64,000 nucleotides of DNA from Pampus argenteus (Eukaryota; Chordata; Actinopteri; Scombriformes; Stromateidae). Each line of letters begins with the position of its first letter. Positions within the stretch are counted from its first letter, which is position 1. A program made the position numbers and the translations under genes. The notes beneath the pieces are model-generated. The model saw only the letters and a list, made by a program, of their open reading frames with translations. It did no database searches and was not told the origin of the DNA. Shown here piece after piece: positions 50,263 to 61,810 of this stretch. The stretch is from assembly GCA_036937835.1 (NCBI GenBank), contig CM072870.1, positions 20,860,001 through 20,924,000 on the forward strand, read 5' to 3'.

Positions 50263-50886
50263 CTGTAGAAAAACAGAACAGAAGGAGAGGGGAAGGGGGA
50301 GGGACACTCACTCACTGTCATACTTCAATTTCTTTTCTTCCCTGATCCTGTCTCAGTGCCCCAGTCACTGTCAAGCTCTCCTCTCTGCTTTCCATCCACT
50401 GCCGGGTGGCTTTTGGAGTGCGGCATTAAAACTCCCAGTGGCCCAGTGTATGCGGTTTATTAACGGCTACAGCATGTGTCATCAAAACCAGAAACTAAAC
50501 AGTAGTCCTGTCTGGTTTTAGGGATGGATTAAAGAGCAGCTCTCTCTCTCTCTCTCTTTCTCTATCTCTCTCTATCTCTCTCTCACACACACACATTGAA
50601 CAAACACATAAGGCTGAAAACCCACACTGACACTCTCCATCACCCTTGAAACTCCTTCAGCTTGTCTTATAGCCAGTGTATTAGTGTGTTTCCTTTGCAT
50701 GCAGTGTGTGTGAAACATCAAGTGTGTGTGTGTGTGTGTGTGTGTGCGTGCGCATGTGGTTCGTGAATCTTTCGAGGTTTTGCAATTGCCAAATGAGAGC
50801 ATTATGTGGCTTAGTCCTAGCGGCCCTTTGGTGGCTTGGTATGAAGTAAGGCTTGGCAGGGTTGCTGTCTCTCGCTGTATACACAT

Positions 50887-50921
<35 letters not shown>

Positions 50922-52127
50922 GTCCAAAAGTTGGGCTTTTTCATGGTTTTGTGACAACAGAATGAGCTCATGCAAGGATCCTTCCTATTGAGCAGTAAAT
51001 CCAGATGTCCACAATGCAACCACAGAAATTTTCCCTTCCAAGGTCGTACAGAGACTACTGTGAACGGTGTGTCTTTCTCACTTCAGAGAGCTGAAAGTGA
51101 GTTCATGTATCTGACTCATGCAAATGTGAAGGGATGTCTGACACCTATCACTCTATAAAATAGGGAATATTTCTGCATTAAACTCAAGGTGTTTTCAAGG
51201 TAAACAGCAAAAGCATTTCTTTTCTTCCTTCCATTTTCTTTCAATAAAATTCCTTCTTTTCATATCTGCCTCTTCCTTCGCCTTCCATTCTTTGTGCGCT
51301 TTCTCTCAAGTGCTTCAACATTTGTGTGTGTTTGTGTGTGTGTGTCCACAGCCGTGAAGTGAGATCGCTGCTTTACAGAGGAACTCAGCAACAAACAGCC
51401 ACATCCCATGGGTCTATGATCACCCTGCATACACTTTTTATTTAAAATCCAAAGATCTGGTGCCATTTTATCACATCAATTAGACGCGTAGAAACTGTCA
51501 TGCAGATGAACATCCGTAATGTTGCCCCTGGTGGCTCACATCATCACAACATGCCACACTCTGCCATACACATACACGCTCTGAGGAGTGTGTATGTGTG
51601 TGCGCAGTCAGCACTGATCAAAGCAAAACTCAGCATTGTGTTTAAAAAGTGTGTGTGCATGTGCACGTATATGGAAATGTGTGAAAATGTAGAAGGCTGG
51701 ATTGGATGTCATGTTCTCGCAGCATCACAGGATCATTTACAGTTTTCTTACTGTGTCATTACATACGTACGTTCAAGCTCTCGATCTCACTTAATTTTCT
51801 ATCATAATTTTTAAAAAAATGGGGCCGGAGTTGGAAATGCTAAACCAGAAATCTTTAAATATGTGTATAGATGCAGATGCGTGATTTCTTATTTACACGT
51901 CTGAAAAACAAGTAATTAGACGGTCCAGCTACAAATGAAGAAAATAAACAAACAGGAGGAAGAGAGAACAAGACAACACAAGGTGAAAGCGAGCAAAAAA
52001 TAAATTAAAAAGTAACGTGAACACAAAAGTAAGCTCTCGGAAACCAAGGTCCGTATTAAACCCCCGACACTCGCTAATACAGGAAAAAAGACATTCTTAG
52101 TCACTTTTATACATCCTGCCTTTTTAC
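50263..52127 (-). other. ttll7: ttll7 intron E/F (1865 nt)
   Basis: GT-AG intron with donor GTAAAAAG and acceptor TTTTTCTACAG. It holds a plus-strand (GT)n at 50722-50750 and a (CA)n at 50890-50919, complementary to each other and about 140 nt apart, plus a (CT)n at 50541-50582. No gene is seen. Confidence 0.9.
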
Positions 52128-52365
52128 CTGAGCGCTCAGCCAAGTTCTTGTCCTTGCTATCCCCAAGGTCGTATGAAACTTTCTTCTCCCTTTTCTCTCC
52201 GCCTCTTCCTCCTCCTCCTTCTGCTTTCCTCCTCTCCTCCTCCTCCTCCTCTTCGTCTGACGAGGAGCAGGAGTTTTCAGCACTGCTGCCACTGGTGAAG
52301 TCAGCCAGGTAGTCTGGTCGTTGACGTCTCGGTATCTGGCTGCACTCTGGCATGGCGGTCAAGAG
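52128..52365 (-). CDS. ttll7: ttll7 exon E: variable linker with polyglutamate tract
   Basis: The exon is 238 nt and encodes LLTAMPECSQIPRR, then DYLADFTSGSSAEN, then SCSSSDEEEEEEE, a Gly/Arg-rich run and KREKKVSYDLGDSKDKN. Human has PLCSMPE, a Ser-rich stretch, an acidic stretch and KREKQVTYNLKPS in the same order, so the architecture is kept while the sequence has drifted. The Glu run is coded by a GAG/GAA microsatellite (plus strand about 52225-52258) and may vary in length. The acceptor is CCCTGCCAG and the donor is CAG|GTAAAA. The exon ends one base into a Gly codon (phase 1). The region is predicted disordered. Confidence 0.92.
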
Positions 52366-53274
52366 CTGGCAGGGACAAACACATAGGCACACATATGTTG
52401 CTTGAGATATACAAACACTATGCTTCAGAGTAGCATACAGATATACACACACGTTTATACATACACACAAAGGGATCACAGTTACACACGCACAAGATAC
52501 ACACATACACAAATATCCTTCTACTTTTATTCCTATGGGACCTTGATTGTACTGATGCATTCACTTCTTAACCCTCAACCATCCAAAATGACCTCATTTT
52601 GGAAAAGCGTCCTTGTTCCAAAGGTCTAAAACTCAAATAGGCTCTCACAAGGACATAAGTACAAGTACAACACACACACACACACACACACACTTAAACA
52701 TGAAGACATTGAGATGTTGTCAGCCTCCTTCAGCCTCTCCTCGCCCTCAGCCCATTACCATCTGTCACTGGGAGACCTGGCGGTGACACGGCTCGCCCAC
52801 GTGCCCACATGTGTGTATGTTTGCTTTTCGAGCTCATTATGCACAGATACACAATTACACATGCACTCCTTTAAAAGCCTGTCTGTCACTATAAATGGGA
52901 ACATGAGCGGCCTCATATCTTGAACAAATTTGACCTGATTGATGTAAAGGTTACTTTTGTTTCTTTTAATAACATACGTTTTACATATCTGACAGTTAAA
53001 TGAAATGAGAAAATGACCTCTTGTTGAAGGAATTGCTGGTACGTCTGATTTCTTCTATGATGTTCCTTCTTTTGAGTTTGACACAAACATGCTGTTGTCT
53101 TTCTACTAATAAGAAAAAGGTGAAATAACAGTCAGCATTTCGTGTAAGTGCAAATGCGATGCTTTAATTCTGAAACTCTGTGGGCTGATAATCTTAACGC
53201 TGATTTATACACAAAATCTTCAGGTTCATTAATTGTCTATATCACATCCAGGAAGGGGACACACTGATAGCATT

Positions 53275-53300
53275 AATAACAAATGTATACATTTGTTATT
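53275..53300. repeat. Perfect 26-bp palindrome
   Basis: The left arm AATAACAAATGTA is followed with no spacer by its exact reverse complement TACATTTGTTATT. The flanking bases do not extend the symmetry. It contains two inverted ACAAAT/ATTTGT half sites. Confidence 0.9.
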
Positions 53301-53392
53301 TTACAGTTAGCTCGGGCAGTGCTGTCAGGGCGCGCAAAATTAATGGGCAGGAAGTGATCACAGGGCTTACACAGTCACCGCCGGGTAGTTGT

Positions 53393-53780
53393 GTGGGTGA
53401 GTGATAGAGGAGGACAGAGACAGAAAGAGATTAAATACATGAGAGGAGAATAAAGGAGAAGATGGGAACATCTGATTGATGGGGAGAGAACTAAAGAGGA
53501 GGACAAGGTGAATCTGAGTGTGGAGAAACAGAGAGAGAGAGGAGGCATCGAATAGACGGAGAAAAACGGAAATTAACAGAGAAGAGAAGTGAAGAGTACA
53601 GTTAAGCTGAGGAGATAGAGGAAGATGAGGAGAAAGGTTAGGGGGGAAAAGGGTGACACCATGAGAGAAAAATGTGATTGGGTGCATAATAGGATTGGAG
53701 AAGATGGAGTCAAAAAGATAAAAGAAGACAATAAGAGAAGCAACTAAATCAGACAAAAAGAGAAAGAAAAGCTGAAAGCT
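53393..53780 (+). repeat. Polypurine low-complexity tract
   Basis: About 390 bp is mostly A and G on the plus strand (for example agagagagaggaggcatcg). It lies in a ttll7 intron, so the transcript is pyrimidine-rich there. The 129-codon minus-strand open frame over it is a composition artefact. Confidence 0.65.
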
Positions 53781-54661
53781 AGCTCTCCCTCTGAGGCCCT
53801 TTCACCATTTCACTTCCTCCTCTCCTTTCCTGTTCTTTTTCTCTCCTCCAGTTCCTTCCCTAAAAAATCCTGTCTCTAATCCCTTTGCCTCACTCCTCTA
53901 TTCTAGCTCTCGCAACTCGTTGGTTCGGTTTCACCAGATGGCTTGTGAGCAATACACCCCAAGGAGTAAATCTATCCGTCACAGCTCTTTTCTTTCTCTT
54001 GCTCTCAATGTCTCTGTGCGCACACACTCAGCAACATCGAAACTGACGGGGCCCAAATTAATTTGGACAACAGTGATTGTGTCTGAACAAGTCCTCATTC
54101 CAGCTAAGGCCTCTCTAATGCAGCGCTGAACTGCTCTGTCGAGTCCCTAACACACTCTTTGAGTGTTACAGCCAATTTAGCCCTTGAGTGAGGGATGGAT
54201 GTAGATGTGTGCATGGAGAGAAAAGGGGATGGAGAGGTGAAGGGTAGACGAGTGAAGCGAGGTGATGGAGGGAGTAATGTTCTGTTGTGGGAAATCGAGG
54301 GGGCGTATAGGTATATGTGACAGAGAGAGAGAGAAAGAAAGAAAGAGGGGGAGATAGACAGAAAGAAAGATAGCACAGAGAGAGTGAGAGAGACAGCCTG
54401 ACAGCTGTCCCCTAGGGGAGTTGGGTCTTTTCTTTGGGCTTCTTTCTGATTCTTTTCTTTCTCGCCTAACCCGTCACCCCCCTCTTTATTTTTCTGAATC
54501 ACGTCCTATGTGCTTTCTGTGGGCGTTAGCTCCAGGCATATGCCTACCTGCCTCCCTCCTCACTCTTTCTCTTTCTCTCTCTCTGACACTCTTTCTTGGG
54601 TCCCTTGAGGCATGTGGCCCCTATTCTCTCCCGCATCTCTCTCTCTCTCTGTCACACCCAC

Positions 54662-54748
54662 CTTAGGGCCTCGTTGCCTGGAGGATTTGCCCATCAGCTT
54701 CTCGTCGTCCAGTTCACATTGCTCCAGCAGATCCAAGATGTCCTCCTC
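54662..54748 (-). CDS. ttll7: ttll7 exon D: acidic EEDILDLLEQC segment
   Basis: The exon is 87 nt (29 codons, phase 0 at both ends) and encodes EEDILDLLEQCELDDEKLMG, then KSSRQRGPK. Human TTLL7 has EEDILDLLEQCEIDDEKLMG at this point, a one-residue difference. The acceptor is GTGTAG and the donor is AAG|GTGGGT. The segment is a short acidic amphipathic helix after the PLKRMK motif. Its function is not established as far as I know. Confidence 0.95.
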
Positions 54749-55285
54749 CTACACGCCAACACAAACAGGAAACAAAAAGGTAGATGAGAATATGCCAAAG
54801 GTGTTGATTTTGGTTGCATAAGAGACATAAAGCATCAGCGAAGTAACGGGGTAGTTAAATCTCGATTATACGCTGATAAGAAATAAGGGAACTCTGCTTT
54901 GATGTTTCATAACTCTGATTACTTTGAAGTTGAATGAGGTGTGAGAAAACAAGGAAGTTCAACTGTTGAAAGTATGTGAGCCTTATCTGGGGTTTAGAAA
55001 AAAGGCCCTGGCTGAACATGCATTGCTCTTTGGCAGCGCTGACAGAGGCTGAATTTGGGAAAGGCAGCGTCACGGCCATCGCCAATATGCTGGGGCCTTG
55101 GCCATTTGGCCGTAGCTGAAATGCAGGCAAAGGTGATTAATGTTGGTTCACGACTGGGACATAAAAAGCTCCCACTTGCCGCTCAAATACAGATGAAAAG
55201 TGATTGTTTTCTCTCAGATTAACCATCAAGCTGCTTTCAGGGGTCTGTGAAAAGGTCAGTGTGCCCCTGACTCTCTGCGTTGCTT

Positions 55286-55295
<10 letters not shown>

Positions 55296-55331
<36 letters not shown>
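55296..55331. repeat. (TG)n microsatellite in ttll7 intron C/D
   Basis: Uninterrupted TG run of 18 units. Confidence 0.97.
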
Positions 55332-55332
<1 letters not shown>

Positions 55333-58300
55333 ACATGTGTGTCCTGTGGCATATTTCCTTGTCTGGAAGTCAGTGTTCTTCTGTTTTATGCTTACATGTC
55401 TATGTAACCATTTATGTGTGTTGGTTTAACCGCATATTTCAGATAATTTATATAAGAAATAAAAGTGGAAGAAACGCGATGATGACAGCAAACGGGTTAA
55501 ATTTAAAACTGTAAATTGTAACAGTAAATAGTTCATTGTAGTGTGAACTGTGTGGCATCATAGTAAACCAGCTGTCTGGCATGTTAACCCTATGATCGCA
55601 GCTGCTAATATAGGGGTAAAATACTGTGTTGTGTACTACCATTCATTAAGATGAGAAAATATGATGCATTATATTATACACTAAAATAATTCTATGAGTG
55701 GTCCTAATGATCAAATTTTTCATCTATTTATTTATTTAAGCATATAATTATAAACCATAGAAAAACATAAGTAATTTCCCTTTTTAAAGAAGGTATTTAC
55801 AAATTAGAGGCTTTTTTTTTTTTACTACAGAAAAAGTCTGCCAAGTCAATAACCTTTCATGAAGTGAAAGCTTCCCCACCCATTGGTGTAAAAATAACTA
55901 GAGTCCCATTACCTTGTTAAACTGCACCAAAGCAGATTGGATGTTTTGACATGTTTTACAGCATGGGAGAAAACCAAATTTGACACGTTTGCAGAAATTA
56001 CAGATTAACTAAAAGCTATTAACTTTCTCTTAAGTAAAACCGTTCATAACACAGCGAGTGTGCATCAAACATCTATAGTCTGGAGAAAGCACTTATTTAG
56101 GACTCACTAGCTCCACTGTCACGAATACGTCTTACCCAACTCATTCAAATGATGTTTTTCTTTAATGTTTAATAAATGATATTCCTGCTGTGTGTGTGTC
56201 AGCTCACATATATATATATAGCTTCCTATTAGAGGACCTAACTTTTCTGTGCGTTCCTGTCCGATGGGATTCAAAGGGAGATTTTGTTGTAAAAGTGTCC
56301 ACATCTGTTGAGAAACCAGGATTGTTTTTCTACTCTAGGCAGCTTCTACTATGACGTTTTCTTGTTTCATATTTCTTGGCCTGTTGACAGATGACACTGT
56401 GGTACATGTATTTTCTCCATTCTTTCCACTGGTTAGGACTTTATTTCCACCATACCAAAAAAAAAACCCCAACACTTAACTAATGCTAGCAGACACACTG
56501 TAGACAGAAAGGTAGAAACCTGCAAGCCTAACAACATAGGGCTACAAACAACCAATAATATAACCCTTTCCTTACATTAGATACAATGACACTATGTTTA
56601 TGTTAAGATAAAACACTGTTGTATTTGTTCCTTTCCTAAAATCTAGCACCACTTGCAGTTTCTTTTTATTGTCGAAGTGCCACAGTCGTCTTCTTCTTTC
56701 TTTTATTTTCAGTATCCATGTGGGGGGAAAAAAATGTATGAATGGGAAGAAACTTATAATAAAGAAATAGCTAACAACAAAACAAACAATTTGATGCATA
56801 CCTGTCAACCCAACTGTAGTGGAAGAACCTGTAACCTTCTGGCTGCGCTAAATGCAGCACAGCGACGCTGGGAGGGATCTCTGCAGTGCATCAGCATCTT
56901 ATCGACAAGGCTACAACATACCTTTCTTTGATAGTATGACAATCTAAGACATTTTTCAATTCAAGGCCCTGAGAAGCCCACAAAGGAAGCGAACATGAGT
57001 CGTGTTGGAAATGCATTAATACAGAAAAAAACTGGACAACGAGGCAACGTCCCAGAGTTATGGGCCAAAAGGTTTTAGTTTATCATAAGATCATTACTTG
57101 TACCATGGCTTGAGGCTGACTGCCATTCAAAGCAGAGGCAACTTCTCTCTGTGTTTTCACCAGAGAAACAAGGTGCTGAGGAGCACAAGCAAATCTATCG
57201 TAAGCCCGTCAAGAAAATAGATCATACATAGAAAATAGTAGCTTAAAAATACTAAATATCAAATGTAAAAATATAAAATGCTTTATCTGGGCTCTGCTGA
57301 ATATCTTCAGATTCAGGAACAGCCATTGTTCACAATAAATTGCAAAGATTAGGAGCTCACTGTCCCTTAATTAAGACGCTCCAGTTGTCAGTCATGATCA
57401 TGTTATTAGATAGCAAACTATAGAGCGTGTTTTGTTCTTATTATCTCTGTGCCTTCGTACTTTGAACAAGATCCACATCTCTGTGTGTTGACTAAATTAA
57501 ACTTTCCTCGCCCTGGTGTTTCGACTCTGATCATTGATTGACATCTCTATAAAAAAAATGTATCTGCAGAAATTTCACTTTTGTTAAGGACACACAATAA
57601 CTTTCTAAAGAAAAAAAAAAATAGGGTAGAGGCTGTTGTTTCTGCAAAAGCCGCAATGCTGCAATAGCTGCATATCTTATCTTCTCCCAGTGTTTTGATA
57701 TGAATGTATAATGTTAATACTACTGTCAAAAACATCCATATTCAGTATTACTATTCAGTTGTCAAAAGCATTTTAGGTTTTTTTTGTTTCATCTGCATCT
57801 TTCCTACCTACTAATGCTTCTTCCACTTGTGTTTAAATATCCCACCATGCCTTATTCTGTCTTTTTGTTTTATTGATTTGTTCCTTCTGAATATATAACC
57901 AGACTTGAAAACAGAAAATTGCCATCTTTTTTGTTGCTTATTTTTTTTTAACTCTACTCAAGTCATCTTGATTCATAAACCGGTCTGCCACAATACTTTA
58001 AAACAGACTTTCACAAAAACAAAAGTGACAAAACAACTATCGCTCAGGTCTCTTTACACTGTGTTCTTATTTTCTGACTATTTCTCATCCTTCTCTCGTC
58101 ACCACTTAAATACTCTTCGTTCTTCGCCATCCCCGACATTCTCTTCCTACTTTTACCTTCAAAGCTTTGCTAAAGCTACATTCTTTCTGGTACCAGAGAG
58201 GCGTTGGCATTCATATGCATACAATGACTTGCCACACGCAAGTTTGTGTGTGTGTAGTCACGTGTATAAGTTCAAACTTGTGTCCCTGAGTCTTTGTCAT

Positions 58301-58765
58301 AAACTAAATAATAAACCTGTAGAAAAAGGAAATTCAAATGTGTGGGCAGCAACAGTAATCAACTTTGAAGCATCTTCACAACTAACTTTGACAGAAAGGA
58401 AAAAATAAGACAGGAAGCGACAGAAAGAGGTAAACTGAAGAGAGTGGCTCGCAATAAAGAAACAAAAATGACATTTGGGATTTGAATTGCTTTTAAAAGC
58501 TCATGTACCTGGCACAATAAATATTTGTAGAGAGACAGCATGAATGACAGTTGGAAAGCGAGGCAAATAGGAGAAGAAGGACATTCTGTCAGGCACTCTA
58601 ACAAAAACGAAGGACTGTGGCACACTTTCCGCATTATTTGCGCATCCTTTTTTTGTCTCTGTGGGCAGAATCTTAATAGAAATGCATGTGTGTTTCTTTT
58701 CTTTGGCATCTGTTTGTCTACAAGTGTCTGCATATTGTGTGCGAGTCTCTGCAAGTTCCTGATGA

Positions 58766-58783
58766 TGTGTGTGTGTGTGTGTG
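58766..58783. repeat. (TG)9, reads (CA)9 just after the GC donor of exon C
   Basis: It lies at about +33 to +50 of the ttll7 intron C/D transcript. CA repeats near donors are known binding sites for hnRNP L. Confidence 0.9.
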
Positions 58784-58815
58784 CGTGCGTGACAGTCTGC
58801 CACTGACGTACGTGC

Positions 58816-58951
58816 CTTCATTCGTTTCAGAGGATTATTCATTTCCTTTTGAAGTGAGGCAGCTCGCCCAGCGAGGAAGGTCTGAAAGGCGGCCGAGAGC
58901 AGGCTTTCATACTTCTCCAACAGCAGCTTGTCGTCTGGGGGGTAAATACGC
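58816..58951 (-). CDS. ttll7: ttll7 exon C: conserved helical segment, GC splice donor
   Basis: The exon is 136 nt and encodes RIYPPDDKLLLEKYESLLSA, then AFQTFLAGRAASLQKEMNN, then PLKRMK. This is one of the best conserved parts of TTLL7 outside the enzyme core; human has RIYPPEDKALLEKYENLL and NPLKRMK. The acceptor is CCTGCAG. The donor is unusual: the frame needs the exon to end at AAG, and the next bases are GCACGT, so this is a GC donor. The two nearby GT candidates (at 4 and 8 nt) both break the frame into exon D. Confidence 0.95.
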
Positions 58952-61810
58952 CTGCAGGCCGCAGAGACACAGAGAGAAAAGCAAGGAGAGTGAGGGAGGA
59001 GTGGAGAAGGAGGGGGAAAGAATAGGCAAAGAAGAAGGGTCATCAATTCAGGAAGAAAGAAGATGAGAAGGGAAGAGGAGAAATTATGGAATAGCGAAAA
59101 CATAGTTAGGGGGTCACAAAGGAAAGGGCGGGTGAGAAAGAAAAAGGGTGATTGGGGTTCAGCAAAGGAGGGATACAAGGTGAGAGAAGTGGTGACAGAA
59201 TAGTGAAGGATGTGGGCAGTGAGGATAAAAGACAGAAAAAAAGGGAGAATGGTAAGAAAAGGTGGAGAGAATTGGCAAAGCAGAAGATAAGAGATGAAGA
59301 AAACGAGAGGAAAAGAAAGAACAGGGACACAGACAAGGAAGGATTTAGAGAGAAGAAGTGGACGGAGTAAAGCGCAGAGAGGTCGAGGCACAGCAGGGGG
59401 AGAGTGGTAGATGTACAGAAATAAGAGCAAGCAGGAGTAAAAACATGGACGGAAAGAAGAAGTACTTCAATAAAACGTGTGAGAAAGGACAGAAAGAAAG
59501 AAGTATTAATGGAGACCTTAAGTTGAGTAACTACAAAATTCAGTCTTTTCACGTGTGTGTGTGTGTGTGTGTGATGCATTAGTGCACAACTGCTTCCCTC
59601 AACTTACACACACGTTCTCACCGAGATGTGCACTTTACTTTCCCGTTTGTTGCAGTTGCAGCTAATGTGCCTATTCACACGTTACACATAGTTTTATGCC
59701 CTCAAGACTAAACTAACAGTGCTCTGTGTTTATCTTAGGCCCGAGGGGATTAGGAAAATGTATAAACCTCCGCCTGGTTATCCTCATAATACATCTCCAA
59801 ACTCCCCCACCAAGTCATCGCTTGAGCCATCAAATCAAAACAATGACAGTGTTATAATCAAAATAAGCATCGGCTGGTGTGGAGTGTAAAAGCAGAGGGA
59901 ACAGTTCGGCTTCTACGGGGACATATTTAGAGCCAGACTCGTCTGGAGTTGAAAGGGTCACCTACACAGGCACAGACCTCCTTTAAAAAAAACAAAAAAC
60001 AAAAAACAAAGATAGCGAGCCGAATGTAATGTTAACGCAGCGGCAGGAAAAGATACTGGTTACCGAACACATGAAGGTGTTTCTAATTGGGAAATGTAAT
60101 TGAAGATGCAGTAAGTTCCTACATATTCACACATCAGCGTCTTTTAGAGATTTTTAGTGCAGGTATGAAGCCAAGTCAAGTTCAAAATTATACAGCTTTG
60201 CCATTAAAACTTTTACTGCACCACATCTGCCTTTTTCACAAGCATGCTGTTCCAGGTACATGATTTCCATATTGTTGAGAAGTTGACCCAATTCTAAGTA
60301 TTATTTCAGTTACTGCAGTTCAAATCAACCAACTACTGAATGTTAAGAGACCTGATGTGAACCAACTGTAAAGTCCCTCCGCACTATCCCATATGAGATT
60401 TTTTTAACTGCCATACCTTTAAACCACCTTTAAGGTATAGTGGCCAGATTCTTTTCTTTCCTCTTGAGATATACTTCAATAAATGTGTCTTTTCATAACA
60501 GCCGGATACACTGAATAGAAATGATAATACATGGGGGTGAAAAAAAAAGAGACTGAGCATTTGTCAATTCTCAAAAAAGCCACATAAATCATTTGACTGG
60601 AGAGCAAAAGGCCAACACTTTAATAGTGGGTGTTAACTGCTCTCTCTTTTTGGCACACTCCACCTCTGAACATATGGACATTTCATTTAAAGGTTGACCC
60701 TGAAATGTTTTTTAAATAAAATGTTCACGCTGAGGCTTATTTTCCTCCCACATGTTCCCAGATGAGCTAGAGGCAAAACTACTATTCGCATCCCATTTGC
60801 ATCAGTTTAAAACTATCTTCCTTTTTGGTCATCTTTCAAGTATCCTGAAGTATCCAACTGTTTAAAATATGTTAAATGAACACTGACAACGACATCAACC
60901 GGTAGGGTTTCTCTCTGATGCCACAGGCTTCTGGCTTGTCTGTACCTGATGATGAAGTTTCATTTAATAGCTGAATGAAAGTAAATTCAATTGCCGAACT
61001 CCTATAATGAGAAGCAGTGTGGTAATCAGACTCCGGTGCTGTGCTGGGACACCATTCGAATGCTAAGAGGTCTTTATTAGGGGTGCTCCAGACAGACCTC
61101 AGTCTGTCTGATTGACTGTCTGGCTGCCTGTCGGAAAAGAGGAAGGCGGTGACAGCACTTCACGCAGGCTGGGATCAGCATCCTGACTCGCCATTCAGTC
61201 AAGTGATGAGTCAAGAACTCACTTAGACTTGGGGAAAACGGCAAGAAGGGCAAGTGTGTGTCTGTCTGCATGTGATTGTGTACATACAGCTCAGTGTGTG
61301 TGTGTGTGCGTGTGTGCAAGAGATCAAGACCTGGAAATGCGCATATGTGTACACGGTAAGAGAAACTGAGGGAGTGAAGGTGCGTTAACAATTTAAAAGA
61401 GGCAAGCGGCAAAACAGAACTTGATGTTGCTGATTTATTGCTGAGGTCGATCTGCTTCGTCTGTGAGGTGACTATTAAAAATTGACATGCTTGACATGCA
61501 AGGTCCCGGCTGGAGTTAGAGAAGTAAATTATTTGAAAACATTTCTAAAGAACCCTTCCGTTACACGCTACCCCTGATTTCCTTTCCTTTCCTCTCACTC
61601 TATTTTACATATTCTCTTCGCCTCTCTCTTAATTCTCATGACTTGTCTGTTCTCTTTTGTTTGCTCTCCCTGCAGCAGCGTTATTTATTCTCCCGAGAGC
61701 TTGGCGCTCTACAGATGACCCCATAAATGTAAGCGGAGCTGGCACGGGAATTGTGGGTGGAGTTCCTGGAGGGAGAACCCCCTGTCCCTGGCTGTTTGCC
61801 TCTTCCTTAC
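58952..61810 (-). other. ttll7: ttll7 intron B/C (2859 nt)
   Basis: GT-AG intron with donor GTAAGG and acceptor GCGGCCTGCAG. Near the acceptor the plus strand is almost pure purine from about 58968 to 59510, so the transcript is C/U-rich there. A short (GT)n lies at 59552-59573 and another near 61291-61310. The block 59730-59960 is unique and not repetitive, with an OTX-like GGATTA. Confidence 0.9.
58968..59510 (+). repeat. Long polypurine (G/A-rich) low-complexity tract
   Basis: About 540 bp on the plus strand is overwhelmingly A and G, with motifs such as gagagaaaagcaaggagag and few pyrimidines. It lies in a ttll7 intron just upstream of exon C in transcript sense. The composition creates long but meaningless pyrimidine-rich open frames on the minus strand. 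Confidence 0.8.

Larger units (their letters stand above)
52366..54661 (-). other. ttll7: ttll7 intron D/E (2296 nt)
   Basis: GT-AG intron with donor GTGGGT and acceptor GTCCCTGCCAG. It contains CT/GA-rich stretches near the donor (54300-54660), a polypurine block at about 53393-53780, a (CA)n at 52669-52692 and a perfect 26-bp palindrome at 53275-53300. No gene is seen. Confidence 0.9.
54749..58815 (-). other. ttll7: ttll7 intron C/D (4067 nt), GC-AG type
   Basis: The intron starts with GCACGT and ends with GGCGTGTAG. In the transcript a (CA)9 repeat lies at about +33 to +50 (plus strand 58766-58783). Further in, plus-strand (GT)n at 55296-55331 is the longest microsatellite. The rest is AT-rich unique sequence. 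A 167-codon plus-strand open frame at 57905-58408 has no recognisable family and is probably chance. Confidence 0.88.

Noticed and set aside
51916..52560. 214-codon minus-strand open frame
   Set aside because: It is ttll7 exon E (52128-52365) read through both splice sites into intron sequence.
57905..58408. 167-codon plus-strand open frame, not low in complexity
   Set aside because: It has no recognisable domain, an AT-rich chance-like composition, and lies antisense within a ttll7 intron. I found no splice or promoter support.
58805..58815. GT donors 4 and 8 nt after ttll7 exon C as alternatives to the GC donor
   Set aside because: Both break the frame into exon D, while the GC donor at AAG| preserves the conserved PLKRMK-EED junction.
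58501..59430. 309-codon minus-strand open frame, the longest in the window
   Set aside because: Most of it is translation of the polypyrimidine side of a low-complexity tract. Only the 136 nt of ttll7 exon C inside it is real coding sequence.
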